Below are positions 34,223 to 42,246 of a stretch of 51,623 nucleotides of DNA, piece by piece. The DNA is from Verrucomicrobiota bacterium. Lineage in GTDB: Bacteria; Verrucomicrobiota; Verrucomicrobiia; Chthoniobacterales; UBA10450. Location of the stretch: the NCBI GenBank assembly GCA_003218135.1, contig QHNQ01000021.1, forward strand, positions 1 through 51,623, written 5' to 3'. The position numbers were made by a program, and so were the translations under genes. The notes beneath the pieces are model-generated. The model did no database searches. It saw only the letters and a list, made by a program, of their open reading frames with translations, and had not been told where the DNA came from. Each line of letters begins with the position of its first letter. The first letter of the stretch is position 1.

Positions 34223-34699
34223 ATAAACGTCGGCGTTATTACCATCTCGGACCGCGCGAGCGCTGGTGATTACAAGGATCTTGGCGGACCCGCGTTGAAA
34301 GAAGTGGCGCAAAAAGCAGGGTGGCAGGTCCTCGCGGAAGCGATTGTGCCGGACAACGCAACACGTATTCAAGAAACAATTCGCTCATTTTCTCAGCAAG
34401 GCTGCGGTTTGATTCTGACGACTGGCGGTACGGGCATCGGACCGCGCGATGTCACGCCGGAAGCGATCCGAGGGATCATGCGCGTCGAGCTACCAGGCTT
34501 TGGCGAAGTAATGCGCGCCGAATCGATGAAAATCACGCCCAATTCAATCCTGTCGCGTAATCTGGCGGCGATTGTCGGTCATGCTCTGGTGATCGCGCTT
34601 CCCGGGAAACCAAGCGGTGCTGTGGAGTGTCTTGGCTTCGTGCAGGGAGCGATCCTGCACGGTGTCGCGCTATCGCAAGAGACGCCGACATCGTGCTAA
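34172..34699 (+). CDS. Molybdenum cofactor protein of the MogA/MoaB family
   Basis: The 175-residue protein has VGVITISDRASAGDYKDLGG, LILTTGGTGIGPRDVTPEA and LPGKPSGAVECL, the MoCF-domain signatures of MogA/MoaB, which adenylate molybdopterin before metal insertion. The family fold starts near residue 18; residues 1-17 (MKNKQRSNTRALQHSNQ) are encoded by an intergenic repeat and look like a recently acquired N-terminal extension. A later start is possible but no ATG, GTG or TTG is available before the fold. Pairs functionally with moaC just upstream. Confidence 0.92.
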   Translation: MKNKQRSNTRALQHSNQINVGVITISDRASAGDYKDLGGPALKEVAQKAGWQVLAEAIVPDNATRIQETIRSFSQQGCGLILTTGGTGIGPRDVTPEAIRGIMRVELPGFGEVMRAESMKITPNSILSRNLAAIVGHALVIALPGKPSGAVECLGFVQGAILHGVALSQETPTSC

Positions 34700-34715
34700 A
34701 GAAACGGCGGAAATA

Positions 34716-35870
34716 TCACTGGGGATAAATCAGAAGCCGCATCAGTTGGCTGCCATAGTTTGTGAGATGCGCGTTCCCTTCGCGGCCGGAAACGATGTCG
34801 CGAGTCAGATGGGAGTAATCGATCGAGCTCTTCTTAACGTAGCTTAGCTCGGGCTGCATCACACGTCTGTCGCTCGGTTCAACCTTCAGTGGTACACCGG
34901 AACTCGCGAAAGAGACCTCCCACGATGATTTCTCATTTCGTTTTCCACCAATCATCCACGGATAAAGCCGTGGCAAATCGAAGTGCCGCGATTTCGGCAA
35001 GATAACTTTGTAAAATGTTTCCTCTTCACTGAGAAACTCTGGGATCGTGAGCGCCGGATTTTTGCGGAGCGCCACATAAAGCCGCGCAACATCGATACCG
35101 GCGAGGTTCATGCCGTTGTAGATGCCATTGTGATTGGGATCGTTTCTGAAAAATGTGTTGTACCACGATTCAAATTGGCGGCTGAACATCAAGTCCAATT
35201 CCAAATGGAGATGCGCGCGCTCCTGGTTTATTCCAACTCCCGTATAACCCATGGTGGCGACGGGCTGGCCGCGTTTGACTAGATCGCCAGGGTGGACAGC
35301 GATCGAACTTAGATGTCCGTAGAGACTGTAGTAATTCGAGCCGTCCCACCGGTGCTCGATCACGATGTATTTTCCATAGTTGGAGTAGCCGGGGATTGGA
35401 TTCACGTGCACGACCTTGCCATCGGCAATCGCGCGCACTTCGTCGAGGGGGTCACCGTTTGTATCGCGGTGCAGGGGGCGAATATCGATTCCTTCGTGAA
35501 AGCGGGTGTAAACGGTGCCGCCTGCCGTGTCCACGGGATCCCGCACAAAGCCGTATCGCCCGCCTTCCCAGGGCGTCGATTTTGCACCTTTATAATCGCG
35601 TTCGACGTACTGATAAAACGCGGCGCCGTCACCGGAGAACAGGGCGTCGTTGTCCGTCGGTAGAACAAGATCAACAGTATCGCGCGCCGAGGCATTGAGT
35701 GAAAGAGTGCAAGCTCCGAACATTGTGGTCACGATTGCAAAACAACGTATGGCAATAACGAATGACGAATGACGGAATGACAAACTAATGACAAATGACG
35801 AAATGTGTCTGGCGCGGCAGTTCCTCATTGGGACATTCGTCATTCCTTCGACATTGAGGTCATTGGGCAT
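34716..35870 (-). CDS. Exported M23 (LytM-type) metallopeptidase
   Basis: The peptidase domain (about 135-245) has the zinc motif HEGIDI and the catalytic HLHLEL, with YGHLSSIAVHPGD and VKRGQPVATMGYTG between them. M23 enzymes cut peptide bridges in peptidoglycan, or act as activators when degenerate; here all ligands are present. The start is uncertain: from the ATG at 35870 the first 45 residues are encoded by an ATTCGTCATT repeat. A TTG at 35777 would leave a credible signal peptide ending LNASA. C-terminal residues 250-384 match no domain known to me. The gene begins 3 bp after the stop of the 155-aa gene. Confidence 0.85.
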   Translation of the reverse strand: MPNDLNVEGMTNVPMRNCRARHISSFVISLSFRHSSFVIAIRCFAIVTTMFGACTLSLNASARDTVDLVLPTDNDALFSGDGAAFYQYVERDYKGAKSTPWEGGRYGFVRDPVDTAGGTVYTRFHEGIDIRPLHRDTNGDPLDEVRAIADGKVVHVNPIPGYSNYGKYIVIEHRWDGSNYYSLYGHLSSIAVHPGDLVKRGQPVATMGYTGVGINQERAHLHLELDLMFSRQFESWYNTFFRNDPNHNGIYNGMNLAGIDVARLYVALRKNPALTIPEFLSEEETFYKVILPKSRHFDLPRLYPWMIGGKRNEKSSWEVSFASSGVPLKVEPSDRRVMQPELSYVKKSSIDYSHLTRDIVSGREGNAHLTNYGSQLMRLLIYPQ

Positions 35871-35880
35871 TCGTCATTTC
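35757..35880. repeat. ATTCGTCATT word repeats at the junction of two exported-protein genes
   Basis: AACGAATGACGAATGACGGA and further AATGAC words run to 35815. After a short unrelated stretch the complementary CATTCGTCATTCC words continue to 35880. They overlap the stop codon of the 155-aa gene and the start of the M23 gene. Confidence 0.75.
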
Positions 35881-36341
35881 TTCTTTTGGCCGATCAACCG
35901 CCAGTCTTTTTTCATCAAATCAATGTCGGCTGCGGTCAGCCCCGAAGGAACATAGATTTTGCCGTCCGAGACGCGTTTGTCGATTTCAAGTTCAGTGACG
36001 AGCCGGCCATTAATGAGGACAAAAAGGAAACCGCCCCGACGCTGCACGCTTAAACTATCGAGCACGACGCGACCATGCTCGTCGAGTTGAATCAGCGCGC
36101 CATAGGTTCCGTCCTGGGCCGGATAGGGAAAAAACGCTGTGACATCTCGCTCCGAAACCCAGGGCACCTTTTCGATGGAAATATCTTTACCGGAAAATCG
36201 GGCGCGAACCGATGTTGAAAATACCTCTGTGTCGCGGGGATTCGCTTGTGCGTGCACACGAAACGTGACATGTCGTTGTTTGGCCACCCCGTCGGCAAGC
36301 GCGAAAACTAGGCAAACCGCGAATACACAGAGAGTTTTCAT
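35874..36341 (-). CDS. Exported protein of unknown function
   Basis: A 155-residue protein with a short signal peptide (1-20). The mature part is a beta-strand-rich domain: HVTFRVHAQANPRDTEVF and GRVVLDSLSVQRRGGFLFVLINGR. It lacks a catalytic motif. The tail is KDWRLIGQKKK. Context with an M23 peptidase suggests a cell-envelope location. The TGA stop is part of an AAATGACGAATG repeat unit. Family not recognised. Confidence 0.68.
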   Translation of the reverse strand: MKTLCVFAVCLVFALADGVAKQRHVTFRVHAQANPRDTEVFSTSVRARFSGKDISIEKVPWVSERDVTAFFPYPAQDGTYGALIQLDEHGRVVLDSLSVQRRGGFLFVLINGRLVTELEIDKRVSDGKIYVPSGLTAADIDLMKKDWRLIGQKKK

Positions 36342-36410
36342 GCCGATTGATAAAGGGTTTGACAGGAATTTTGCAACCCCGAAAGCTTTCGGCGCTGTTT
36401 TAGGCCGTTG

Positions 36411-36944
36411 ATGAAACGTCGCTTTATCTTGCTCCTTCTAATGCTTCTGATGGCCGACGGCATTTTCGCCCAGGACATCGCGCCGACCTCTACACCGCCG
36501 CGGAAACGCGGTTGGCTGAGCCGAATTCTCCATCCGTTTTCTCCCGAGGTCGTTCCGCAATACAAAGATCCAAAGCTGCGTGGGCTTGCTTTGGATCTCC
36601 AAATCATGCCGCAGACAGTAAAGCTTTCTGAGGTTCGTCAACTCGGAGTAAAAGTGACACTGGCAAATCTGTCGAAGCGTCCCGCGGCGCTCGACTTTCC
36701 GACCAATCAGCGGATTGAAATTTACCTGATGGATTCCGGCGGAGACGTCCTTGCCAAATGGTCCGACAATCACGCTATCACGGAAAAACCCGTCACGATT
36801 GTCATTAACCCGCAAGAGCGAATCGAATATAGTGAAACCATCTCGACTCGCGAGCTTACGCCGAACAAGGTCTTTATCGCGGAGGTTTTCTTTCCGCAGT
36901 ACCCGGAGATGCGCATCCGGCAAAAATTCCTGGCGGTACCGTGA
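36411..36944 (+). CDS. Exported protein with BsuPI-like domain
   Basis: The 177-residue protein starts at ATG 36411 (a TTG directly before is possible). It has a signal peptide (1-20) and a Pro/Arg-rich linker, then a domain (about 60-177) with VKVTLANLSKRPAALDFPTNQRIEIYLMDSGG-type strands and WSDNHAITEKPVTI. That pattern is close to the BsuPI (intracellular proteinase inhibitor) family, an immunoglobulin-like beta sandwich. Here it would be periplasmic. Inhibitor function is unproven. Confidence 0.7.
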   Translation: MKRRFILLLLMLLMADGIFAQDIAPTSTPPRKRGWLSRILHPFSPEVVPQYKDPKLRGLALDLQIMPQTVKLSEVRQLGVKVTLANLSKRPAALDFPTNQRIEIYLMDSGGDVLAKWSDNHAITEKPVTIVINPQERIEYSETISTRELTPNKVFIAEVFFPQYPEMRIRQKFLAVP

Positions 36945-36949
36945 GCCGG

Positions 36950-37031
36950 CAATTTGATAGTCGATAGCTGATAGTTGATAGAGCGGAAGGTGCGTGCCGA
37001 TCAAACATCAACCAAAAACTATCAACTCTTC
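36950..37031. repeat. GATAGTTGATAG word repeat
   Basis: TTTGATAGTCGATAGCTGAT followed by AGTTGATAG on the left and AAAACTATCAACTC on the right are complementary. The unit contains the only usable start codons and first codons of the PHP gene. Confidence 0.6.
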
Positions 37032-37802
37032 TCCGACTACCACACCCACCCACAGGGACATCGAGTACAAAGGTACACCCAGGCATTGCTTCAACCCTGG
37101 GCGGATTCCGCGCGCAGATTAGGTTTACTCGACATTGCCTTTACCGATCACGACCGTTATCACGCAGGCATCGACTTCGACGAAATCGAGCGGCTCCGCG
37201 ACAGAAATCCGGATTTGCAAATCCGGGCGGGCATCGAGCTTGATAACGACCCCATTCACTCGGCGACTGGCCGAAACTGGATTGAGAAGCATTGGGACAA
37301 GCTGGATTTTGTTCTGGGATCAATTCACTTCCTCGATCGCGATGACCAGATGTTCGACAGCGTACCGGATGGCGCCGCGCAATTCGAAGGCCGGAATATC
37401 GATGCGATCTATGCAAATTACTTTGGACGGGTCCGCGAAATTGCGGCGACGGGACTGATCGATTGTCTTGCTCACCTTGATCTCGTCAAGATCCATGGTC
37501 ACAGGCCGAGTGCAGATATTGCGAGCCTGGCGAACGAGACACTCGATTTTGTTCGTGACCACGATCTCGCGATCGAACTTTCCACGGCCGGCTGGCGCAA
37601 GCCGGTGAATGAAGCGTACCCGGGTGACCGGATCGCCAAACTCGCAATCGAGAAAGGGGTTCCTTTCACTACTGCCTCGGATGCGCACTCCCACGCGCAA
37701 CTTGGTGACAAGTTTCCGGCTCTGGCGCAAAGAATAGTTAGCTTCGGAATTCAGCAGGTTTGCGTTTTCGAAAAGCACAAACGGACACAGTTACCATTAT
37801 AG
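36975..37802 (+). CDS. PHP-domain phosphoesterase (histidinol-phosphatase-like)
   Basis: The protein has a complete PHP metal centre: DYHTHP, FTDHDRYHAG, AGIELDND, LGSIHFLD, LDCLAHLDL-type segment and SDAHSHAQLG. This is the layout of HisK/HisJ-like histidinol phosphatases, but related PHP proteins hydrolyse other phosphoesters. No his genes are adjacent. The start is a TTG at 36975 or a GTG at 36990; both lie in a GATAG repeat and no ATG exists before the PHP core. The stop overlaps the convergent DUF72 gene by 6 bp. Confidence 0.85.
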   Translation: MIERKVRADQTSTKNYQLFSDYHTHPQGHRVQRYTQALLQPWADSARRLGLLDIAFTDHDRYHAGIDFDEIERLRDRNPDLQIRAGIELDNDPIHSATGRNWIEKHWDKLDFVLGSIHFLDRDDQMFDSVPDGAAQFEGRNIDAIYANYFGRVREIAATGLIDCLAHLDLVKIHGHRPSADIASLANETLDFVRDHDLAIELSTAGWRKPVNEAYPGDRIAKLAIEKGVPFTTASDAHSHAQLGDKFPALAQRIVSFGIQQVCVFEKHKRTQLPL

Positions 37803-38672
37803 TTGAAGATCGAGCTGCGGCCTTTCTGCCGAGAGCGCCTGTTCAGTTTCCGTAGGCAGCGGCAACATGAAGCCTAAACGTTGGGCAAGACGTTGGCAGG
37901 TTTCCGGTGCGAATCCTTCGAAATGGTTGCTCGCAAATGCCCAGACACTGCGCACCTCCGCAAGATGGCGCTCGATCTTAAGTGACCAGCTTTCCAAGGC
38001 GGCTTCACGTTTCCAGAGCAATTTTTCGTAGCGATGGATATGGCCGCCGTCGACGTCATATTTCGTTGCGTAATCGCCCAGCAAACGCAGATACAGAAAA
38101 TCTGTCGTGCACGGCAAAAATTCAAACGGGGCAAGATTTCGTTCGTCAAGCCGCGTGGTATCGGCCCAGACCCAGCAAACCCGATATCTTTCCAGCAGCC
38201 GAATAAACTGCGGCCGATGCCAGCCGGAATGCCGAAACTCAATCGCGAAACGGAAATCTCGCGATAGTTGTGGAAGAAGTTTTCGCAGCGCGAGCTTGCC
38301 GTCTCTTGGCGCTAAAGAAGGCGGTAGCTGGATGAGGATGACCTGGAGCTTTGGCGCCAGCGGCTCTATCGCTCGAAGAAACGACGTGAACTCGGCCGTG
38401 CAGTCACGAAGCCGGCAAACGTGCGTGATCTGCCGGGGAAGCTTGCAGGTGAAGCGAAAAGAGGCAGGAGTCATTTCGACCCAACGACGAACAATATCTT
38501 CCGCCGGAGCAGCATGAAATGTAGAGTCAACTTCAACCGCCGGAAAATAGTTGGCGTAAAACTCCAGCCAGCGAGACTCCGGTAGATCCGGCAGATAAAA
38601 CGCACCGCGCCAGTCTTGGAAGCTCCATGCGCACGACCCGATTCGAATTTTTTGCTGATCAGTTAAGTTCAA
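37797..38672 (-). CDS. DUF72 (YecE-like) protein
   Basis: The 291-residue protein has IGSCAWSFQDWRGAFYL, LEFYANYFPAVEVDSTFH, KLPRQITHV, IEFRHSGW and LYLRLLGDY, the core segments of the TIM-barrel DUF72/YecE family. The family is widespread and lacks an established reaction. No signal peptide, so cytoplasmic. It is convergent with the PHP gene, and both stops overlap. Confidence 0.9.
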   Translation of the reverse strand: MNLTDQQKIRIGSCAWSFQDWRGAFYLPDLPESRWLEFYANYFPAVEVDSTFHAAPAEDIVRRWVEMTPASFRFTCKLPRQITHVCRLRDCTAEFTSFLRAIEPLAPKLQVILIQLPPSLAPRDGKLALRKLLPQLSRDFRFAIEFRHSGWHRPQFIRLLERYRVCWVWADTTRLDERNLAPFEFLPCTTDFLYLRLLGDYATKYDVDGGHIHRYEKLLWKREAALESWSLKIERHLAEVRSVWAFASNHFEGFAPETCQRLAQRLGFMLPLPTETEQALSAERPQLDLQL

Positions 38673-38817
38673 CTGAGATAAACACTAGTAAGTTTTCCCA
38701 TCTCCGAAAATTTTCACCCGTAGCAAATGCCACGGCCTTTGGTACGCGCGCCGCCTCTTCCGGGGGGCTGGTGAAACTTGACTGGTCAAATAAGTTAACT
38801 ACCCTGCCACGACCCGA

Positions 38818-40080
38818 ATGCAATTCGTTATTCGCGCCTTTTTAGTTTTGGCTGCCGCAGCGCTTTTTTTGCCTGAACCGGGCACCGCCTCTGTTGTTTT
38901 CAAAGCGAACAAAAAAACGCAGTACGTAGCGCCCGGCGAAGAAGAACTAAGCGGGGATGCTGCTCATCTGTACCAAATTGGACAAACTGCCGAAAAAGAA
39001 GGGAACCCTAAACGCGCGATCAGAGCCTACAAAAGCCTGATTAAACACCATCCTAAAGACTCACTGGCTCCCAGTGCACTCTATCGCGGCGCTCAGTTGC
39101 AGGAACAGCTCCACGACTACACACCAGCGGCGGATTCGTTTCGCGAGCTGGTAGAAAAATATCCAACCAGTCCCTATTTCGAGGACGCGATCGAGGCGCA
39201 GTTTCGCATCGGCGAACTTTATCTGAATGGCAAGAAGTTGAAGGTTCTCGGCATGTCGATTGCATCATCGTTGGATCGCGCGGTGACTATTTTCGCTAAC
39301 GTTGTTCGCACCGCGCCGTACGGAAAATACACGGCGCGTGCGCAATTTGATATTGGCCTTGCCCGCGAAAAACAGGGCGCCAATGACGCGGCACTACAGG
39401 CTTACCAAGCTGTAGTGGACAAGTTCCCGAACGAGCCCGTGGCCGTGGATGCCCAATATCAAATCGGCTACATCTGGTTCACCGCAGCTCAAACTGGAAC
39501 AAAAGACGCCGCTGCCGCAACCAATGCTAAAACTGCTTTCCAAGATTTTCTTTTCCATTATCCGAAAAGCGAGAAATCAGCTCAGGCGCGCGCTAACCTC
39601 GATATTCTCGAACACAAGCAAACGGCTAACTCGTACAAGGTCGCGAAATTTTACGATAAACAAAAATATTATCGCGCGGCCGTGATCTACTACAACGAGG
39701 TCATTCGTCAGCAGCCAGGATCGGAGGAAAGCAATCAGGCCAAGAAGCGGATCGATCAGTTGCGCGCAAAATACGGAGATGCTGCGCTTCAGCCGGCTTT
39801 GCCCGTGGCACAACAAGCTAGCAAGAAAAAGAGCGAAGCGCATGGGGCGCAGAGTGCTGGAACTGGGTCTGCAAAACCAGGTGCGCCAAATAACGAAGCG
39901 CCGTTGCCTGCGTCGGCGACTGATTCCTCGCTTCCACCACCAGCTTCCCTTGCCCCGGACACCACGACAGCGCCTGAGCCTGAACCGCCGCTGCCTCTGC
40001 CCGATGCTAGCAGCTCTAACGCGTCTCCAGCCCCGGGTGGATCGGCGTCTACCGACGAGTCCGCCTCACCGGCGCCTTGA
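38818..40080 (+). CDS. bamD: Outer membrane assembly lipoprotein-like protein BamD with long tail
   Basis: The 420-residue protein has an N-terminal hydrophobic leader (5-25) but no lipobox cysteine, and then five TPR-like helical pairs. AAHLYQIGQTAEKEGNPKRAIRAYKSL, FRELVEKYPTSPYFEDAIEAQFRIGELYL and YRAAVIYYNEVIRQQPGSEE are BamD/YbgF-type repeats. The BamD family places it with BamA in outer-membrane protein insertion. Residues 330-420 are a low-complexity Ala/Pro/Ser tail. Its TGA overlaps the TTG start of the lptE-like gene (TTGA). Confidence 0.82.
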   Translation: MQFVIRAFLVLAAAALFLPEPGTASVVFKANKKTQYVAPGEEELSGDAAHLYQIGQTAEKEGNPKRAIRAYKSLIKHHPKDSLAPSALYRGAQLQEQLHDYTPAADSFRELVEKYPTSPYFEDAIEAQFRIGELYLNGKKLKVLGMSIASSLDRAVTIFANVVRTAPYGKYTARAQFDIGLAREKQGANDAALQAYQAVVDKFPNEPVAVDAQYQIGYIWFTAAQTGTKDAAAATNAKTAFQDFLFHYPKSEKSAQARANLDILEHKQTANSYKVAKFYDKQKYYRAAVIYYNEVIRQQPGSEESNQAKKRIDQLRAKYGDAALQPALPVAQQASKKKSEAHGAQSAGTGSAKPGAPNNEAPLPASATDSSLPPPASLAPDTTTAPEPEPPLPLPDASSSNASPAPGGSASTDESASPAP

Positions 40081-40580
40081 AAGCCTCACTTGCGACACTA
40101 TTCTGCCTGGCTTTGAGTGGTTGCCTTGGCTATCACGTCGGACCAGTCAAGCCGTACTATTTGCGTGACGTTCATCGCATCGCAGTCCCGACGTTTAGGA
40201 ACAAGACTCTTCTCCCGCGGATCGAAGTTTTGGTCACCGATACTGTGATCAAACAGCTGCAACAGGACGGGACTTATCAGATCACCAGCGAGGACAAAGC
40301 GGATGCGACTTTGAGCGGGGAGATATCTCGGATCACCCGCACCCCGGCGCGCTCGGTGCGTGGAAATGTATTGGCCACAACCGAATTTAACCTGGGCTTA
40401 ATCGTACGGTACTCGCTGACTGGAAGAAATGGTGAACACCTGGCTGGGCCGAGTGAGGCATACGGAACCACAAGCTTCTTTGTCAGTAGCGACGTAACCA
40501 CGGATGAGCGTCAAGCGTTGCCCCTGGCCACTGAGGATCTCGCCAGCCGACTGGTTACTCAACTGAGCGAGGGCTGGTGA
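40077..40580 (+). CDS. lptE: LptE-like LPS assembly lipoprotein
   Basis: The 167-residue protein starts with TTG overlapping the bamD stop. The signal ends LALSGC with lipidated C16. The domain (about 25-160) with HRIAVPTFRNKTLLPRIEVLVTDTVIKQL and RTPARSVRGNVLATTEFNLGLIVRYSL is the LptE/RlpB fold that plugs LptD in the outer membrane. TTG is the only start codon that preserves the signal peptide. lptD is not in the window. Confidence 0.85.
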   Translation: MKASLATLFCLALSGCLGYHVGPVKPYYLRDVHRIAVPTFRNKTLLPRIEVLVTDTVIKQLQQDGTYQITSEDKADATLSGEISRITRTPARSVRGNVLATTEFNLGLIVRYSLTGRNGEHLAGPSEAYGTTSFFVSSDVTTDERQALPLATEDLASRLVTQLSEGW

Positions 40581-40586
40581 TGAGTG

Positions 40587-41465
40587 ATGAAAGGTGAAGA
40601 AAGGCTCTGGAGTATCCTCAATGACAAACTTGATACTCTGCATGCGACAAATCGTTTGCCTGAAGCGATTCGAGTTGCCGAAACTGCACTTGAAATCGCC
40701 AAGCGCGCCTTCAAACGCAGCGAGACGCCGCTGGCCATCAGTTTCGAGAAGCTAGGCGAGCTACTCGAAGAAAAAGGAGATTACACCGCCGCCGAGGCAA
40801 ACCTGCTCAAGGCACATACGATTCTTGAAAAAGGGAAACCACCCGATCACCGCGCCATTTATCGTTCGGCACGCCGGTTGGCAGCCTTATGCGATAGCCT
40901 CGGCCAATCTGAGGAAGCTATTAATTTTTACCAGAAAGCAATAGCTGCCGGAACGCAGATCGACGATATTCCTTATGCCGATATCGGTACGATGTTAAAC
41001 AACATCGCGCTGATTTTGCGCAAGTCGGGCCGGCAAAAAGCGGCGGAACCATGCTACGTGCGCGCTTTGGAAATTTATGAGAAGCAACTGGGGCCGGACC
41101 ACCCCGATGTAGCGTCGGTACTCAACAACCTGGCAGTGTTCTATACTAACGAACGCCGTTACACTGAAGCTGAGAAGCTACATGTTCGCGCTCTGGCCAT
41201 TCGGGAGAAATTGGATCCCCCTCCCCTTGCAGACATAGCGCAATCCAAATGCAACCTTGCAGTAGTCTATCATTCGCGGGGTGATTACGCAAAAGCGGCA
41301 GAGCTTTACCAATCTTCGCTCAAAACCTGGGAGGAAGTGCAGGAACAACCCTCCAAGGATTATGACATTGTTGTTTCGAATTATGCCGATCTTCTGCGTT
41401 CCATCGGTCAGGTCCGCAAGGCGCACCAGTTGGAGGTTCGCGCGCGAAAGAGGCGTTTAGGCTGA
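40587..41465 (+). CDS. Tetratricopeptide repeat protein (kinesin-light-chain type)
   Basis: The 292-residue protein (ATG 40587; a GTG directly upstream is possible) consists of about six TPRs. The clearest are MLNNIALILRKSGRQKAAEP, VLNNLAVFYTNERRYTEAEK and CNLAVVYHSRGDYAKAAELY, of 42-residue kinesin-light-chain spacing. No signal peptide, thus probably cytoplasmic. It follows lptE by 6 bp and may be cotranslated with the outer-membrane assembly genes. The binding partner is unknown. Confidence 0.85.
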   Translation: MKGEERLWSILNDKLDTLHATNRLPEAIRVAETALEIAKRAFKRSETPLAISFEKLGELLEEKGDYTAAEANLLKAHTILEKGKPPDHRAIYRSARRLAALCDSLGQSEEAINFYQKAIAAGTQIDDIPYADIGTMLNNIALILRKSGRQKAAEPCYVRALEIYEKQLGPDHPDVASVLNNLAVFYTNERRYTEAEKLHVRALAIREKLDPPPLADIAQSKCNLAVVYHSRGDYAKAAELYQSSLKTWEEVQEQPSKDYDIVVSNYADLLRSIGQVRKAHQLEVRARKRRLG

Positions 41466-41516
41466 TTCAACCAGCGCCGCTCGCTGTTCTCCCATTCTAA
41501 CCTGCTTGATTTGACC

Positions 41517-41545
41517 TTGCAGGTCATCCGCTGCACACGCATTGT
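41517..41545 (+). promoter_or_regulatory. Weak candidate promoter of tRNA-Leu
   Basis: TTGCAG (41517-41522) and CATTGT (41540-41545) with a 17-bp spacer, ending 14 bp before the tRNA. TTGACC overlaps just upstream. The -10 match is poor. Confidence 0.28.
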
Positions 41546-41558
41546 ACGCCCTGCCTTT

Positions 41559-41640
41559 GCTCGCGTGGCGGAATTGGCAGACGCGTACGGCTCAGGACCG
41601 TATGGGGAAACCCGTGGAGGTTCGAGTCCTCTCGCGAGCA
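41559..41640 (+). tRNA. tRNA-Leu, anticodon CAG
   Basis: The 7-bp acceptor stem GCTCGCG/CGCGAGC, D-loop TGGCGGAATTGGCAGACGCG, anticodon stem TACGG/CCGTA with loop CTCAGGA (anticodon CAG), long variable arm GGGGAAACCC and T-arm with TTCGAGT all form. The discriminator base is A at 41640, as needed for leucine. CCA is not encoded. The long variable arm marks it as a class II tRNA. Confidence 0.97.
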
Positions 41641-41663
41641 GTAAAGCGAATCCTTCGGGCGGA

Positions 41664-42089
41664 TTACTTGGATCCCGCCTTCCTTCTGGCAGCCCACCGA
41701 GCTTTCATTAGTTCGGAGAGCTTTCTTCGGCCGGCAGGCGTAAGGGTACCTTTTCTTCTCGCCTTAGCGGTCTTTGTTCCTCCCGCCTTCCTTCTTGCTG
41801 CCCAGCGAGCCTTCATTAACTGGGAGAGCTTTCTTCGACCGGCAGGCGTGAGCTGGCCTTTTTTTCTGGCGGGCGTCGCTGCCCGTGCGCCTCTTAGCCT
41901 TGCCCAACGTGCTCTCGCGGCAGCCGCGAGCTTCGCTCGAGTGCCGGGCGAAAAGTAACGGCCGCGAGCCGGGCGCGTTGTTGTCGTAGGCGCACCTCCT
42001 CGTAGCAATGAGGAAAGGCGTTGTTCCAGGTTTTCAATTTGTCGGCGAATTGAAATCGCTTCTTGTAGAGCTTTAACAGATGTATCCAT
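41664..42089 (-). CDS. Basic repeat protein with LTPAGRRKLSxLMKARWAARR units
   Basis: A 141-residue protein, very rich in Arg, Lys and Ala. Residues 8-30 form a coiled-coil-like heptad segment. After a Thr/Arg linker come three related units of about 28-33 residues: YFSPGTRAKLAAAARARWAR, LTPAGRRKLSQLMKARWAAR and LTPAGRRKLSELMKARWAAR. Each is like the helical NUMOD3-type DNA-contact element (S/TxxxRxKLSxxMKxRWA). A nucleic-acid-binding or nucleoid role is plausible but inferred. The gene ends 24 bp from the convergent tRNA-Leu. Confidence 0.75.
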   Translation of the reverse strand: MDTSVKALQEAISIRRQIENLEQRLSSLLRGGAPTTTTRPARGRYFSPGTRAKLAAAARARWARLRGARAATPARKKGQLTPAGRRKLSQLMKARWAARRKAGGTKTAKARRKGTLTPAGRRKLSELMKARWAARRKAGSK

Positions 42090-42101
42090 GGGTTGTTAGA
42101 T

Positions 42102-42120
42102 AGCTTCACTTGGTGAAGCT
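42102..42120 (-). promoter_or_regulatory. Hairpin in the leader of the basic repeat protein gene
   Basis: AGCTTCAC and GTGAAGCT (42102-42109, 42113-42120) form a perfect 8-bp stem with a 3-nt loop, about 12 bp upstream of the ATG at 42089. It could hide the ribosome site or bind a protein; no T-run follows. Confidence 0.4.
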
Positions 42121-42155
42121 TGCAATACCAAATTTCACAATAGCTAAGCTGTGGC

Positions 42156-42183
42156 TTGGCGAATGTTGGTGTGTAGTTATACC
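42156..42183 (+). promoter_or_regulatory. Candidate promoter of the UbiE/MenG gene
   Basis: TTGGCG (42156-42161) and TATACC (42178-42183) with a 16-bp spacer, about 65 bp upstream of the ATG at 42247. The matches are moderate. Confidence 0.3.
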
Positions 42184-42246
42184 TACTCATAACCAGTAAA
42201 ATTCATTTGTCGTAAAAATGGAGGCCGTTGTTTATTAAAGGCGCAA

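Noticed and set aside
35757-35880. ATTCGTCATT words as a CRISPR-like array
   Set aside because: Units are short, irregular and without spacers of constant length; no cas genes are present.
41649-41665. AATCC/GGATT hairpin just after the tRNA as terminator
   Set aside because: The stem is only 5 bp and no T-run follows; it overlaps the stop of the convergent gene.
42095-42101. GTTAGAT box upstream of the basic repeat protein gene
   Set aside because: No matching RYYYAAC or L arms within 150 bp, and no cassette-like gene boundary; a chance match to the attC R' box.
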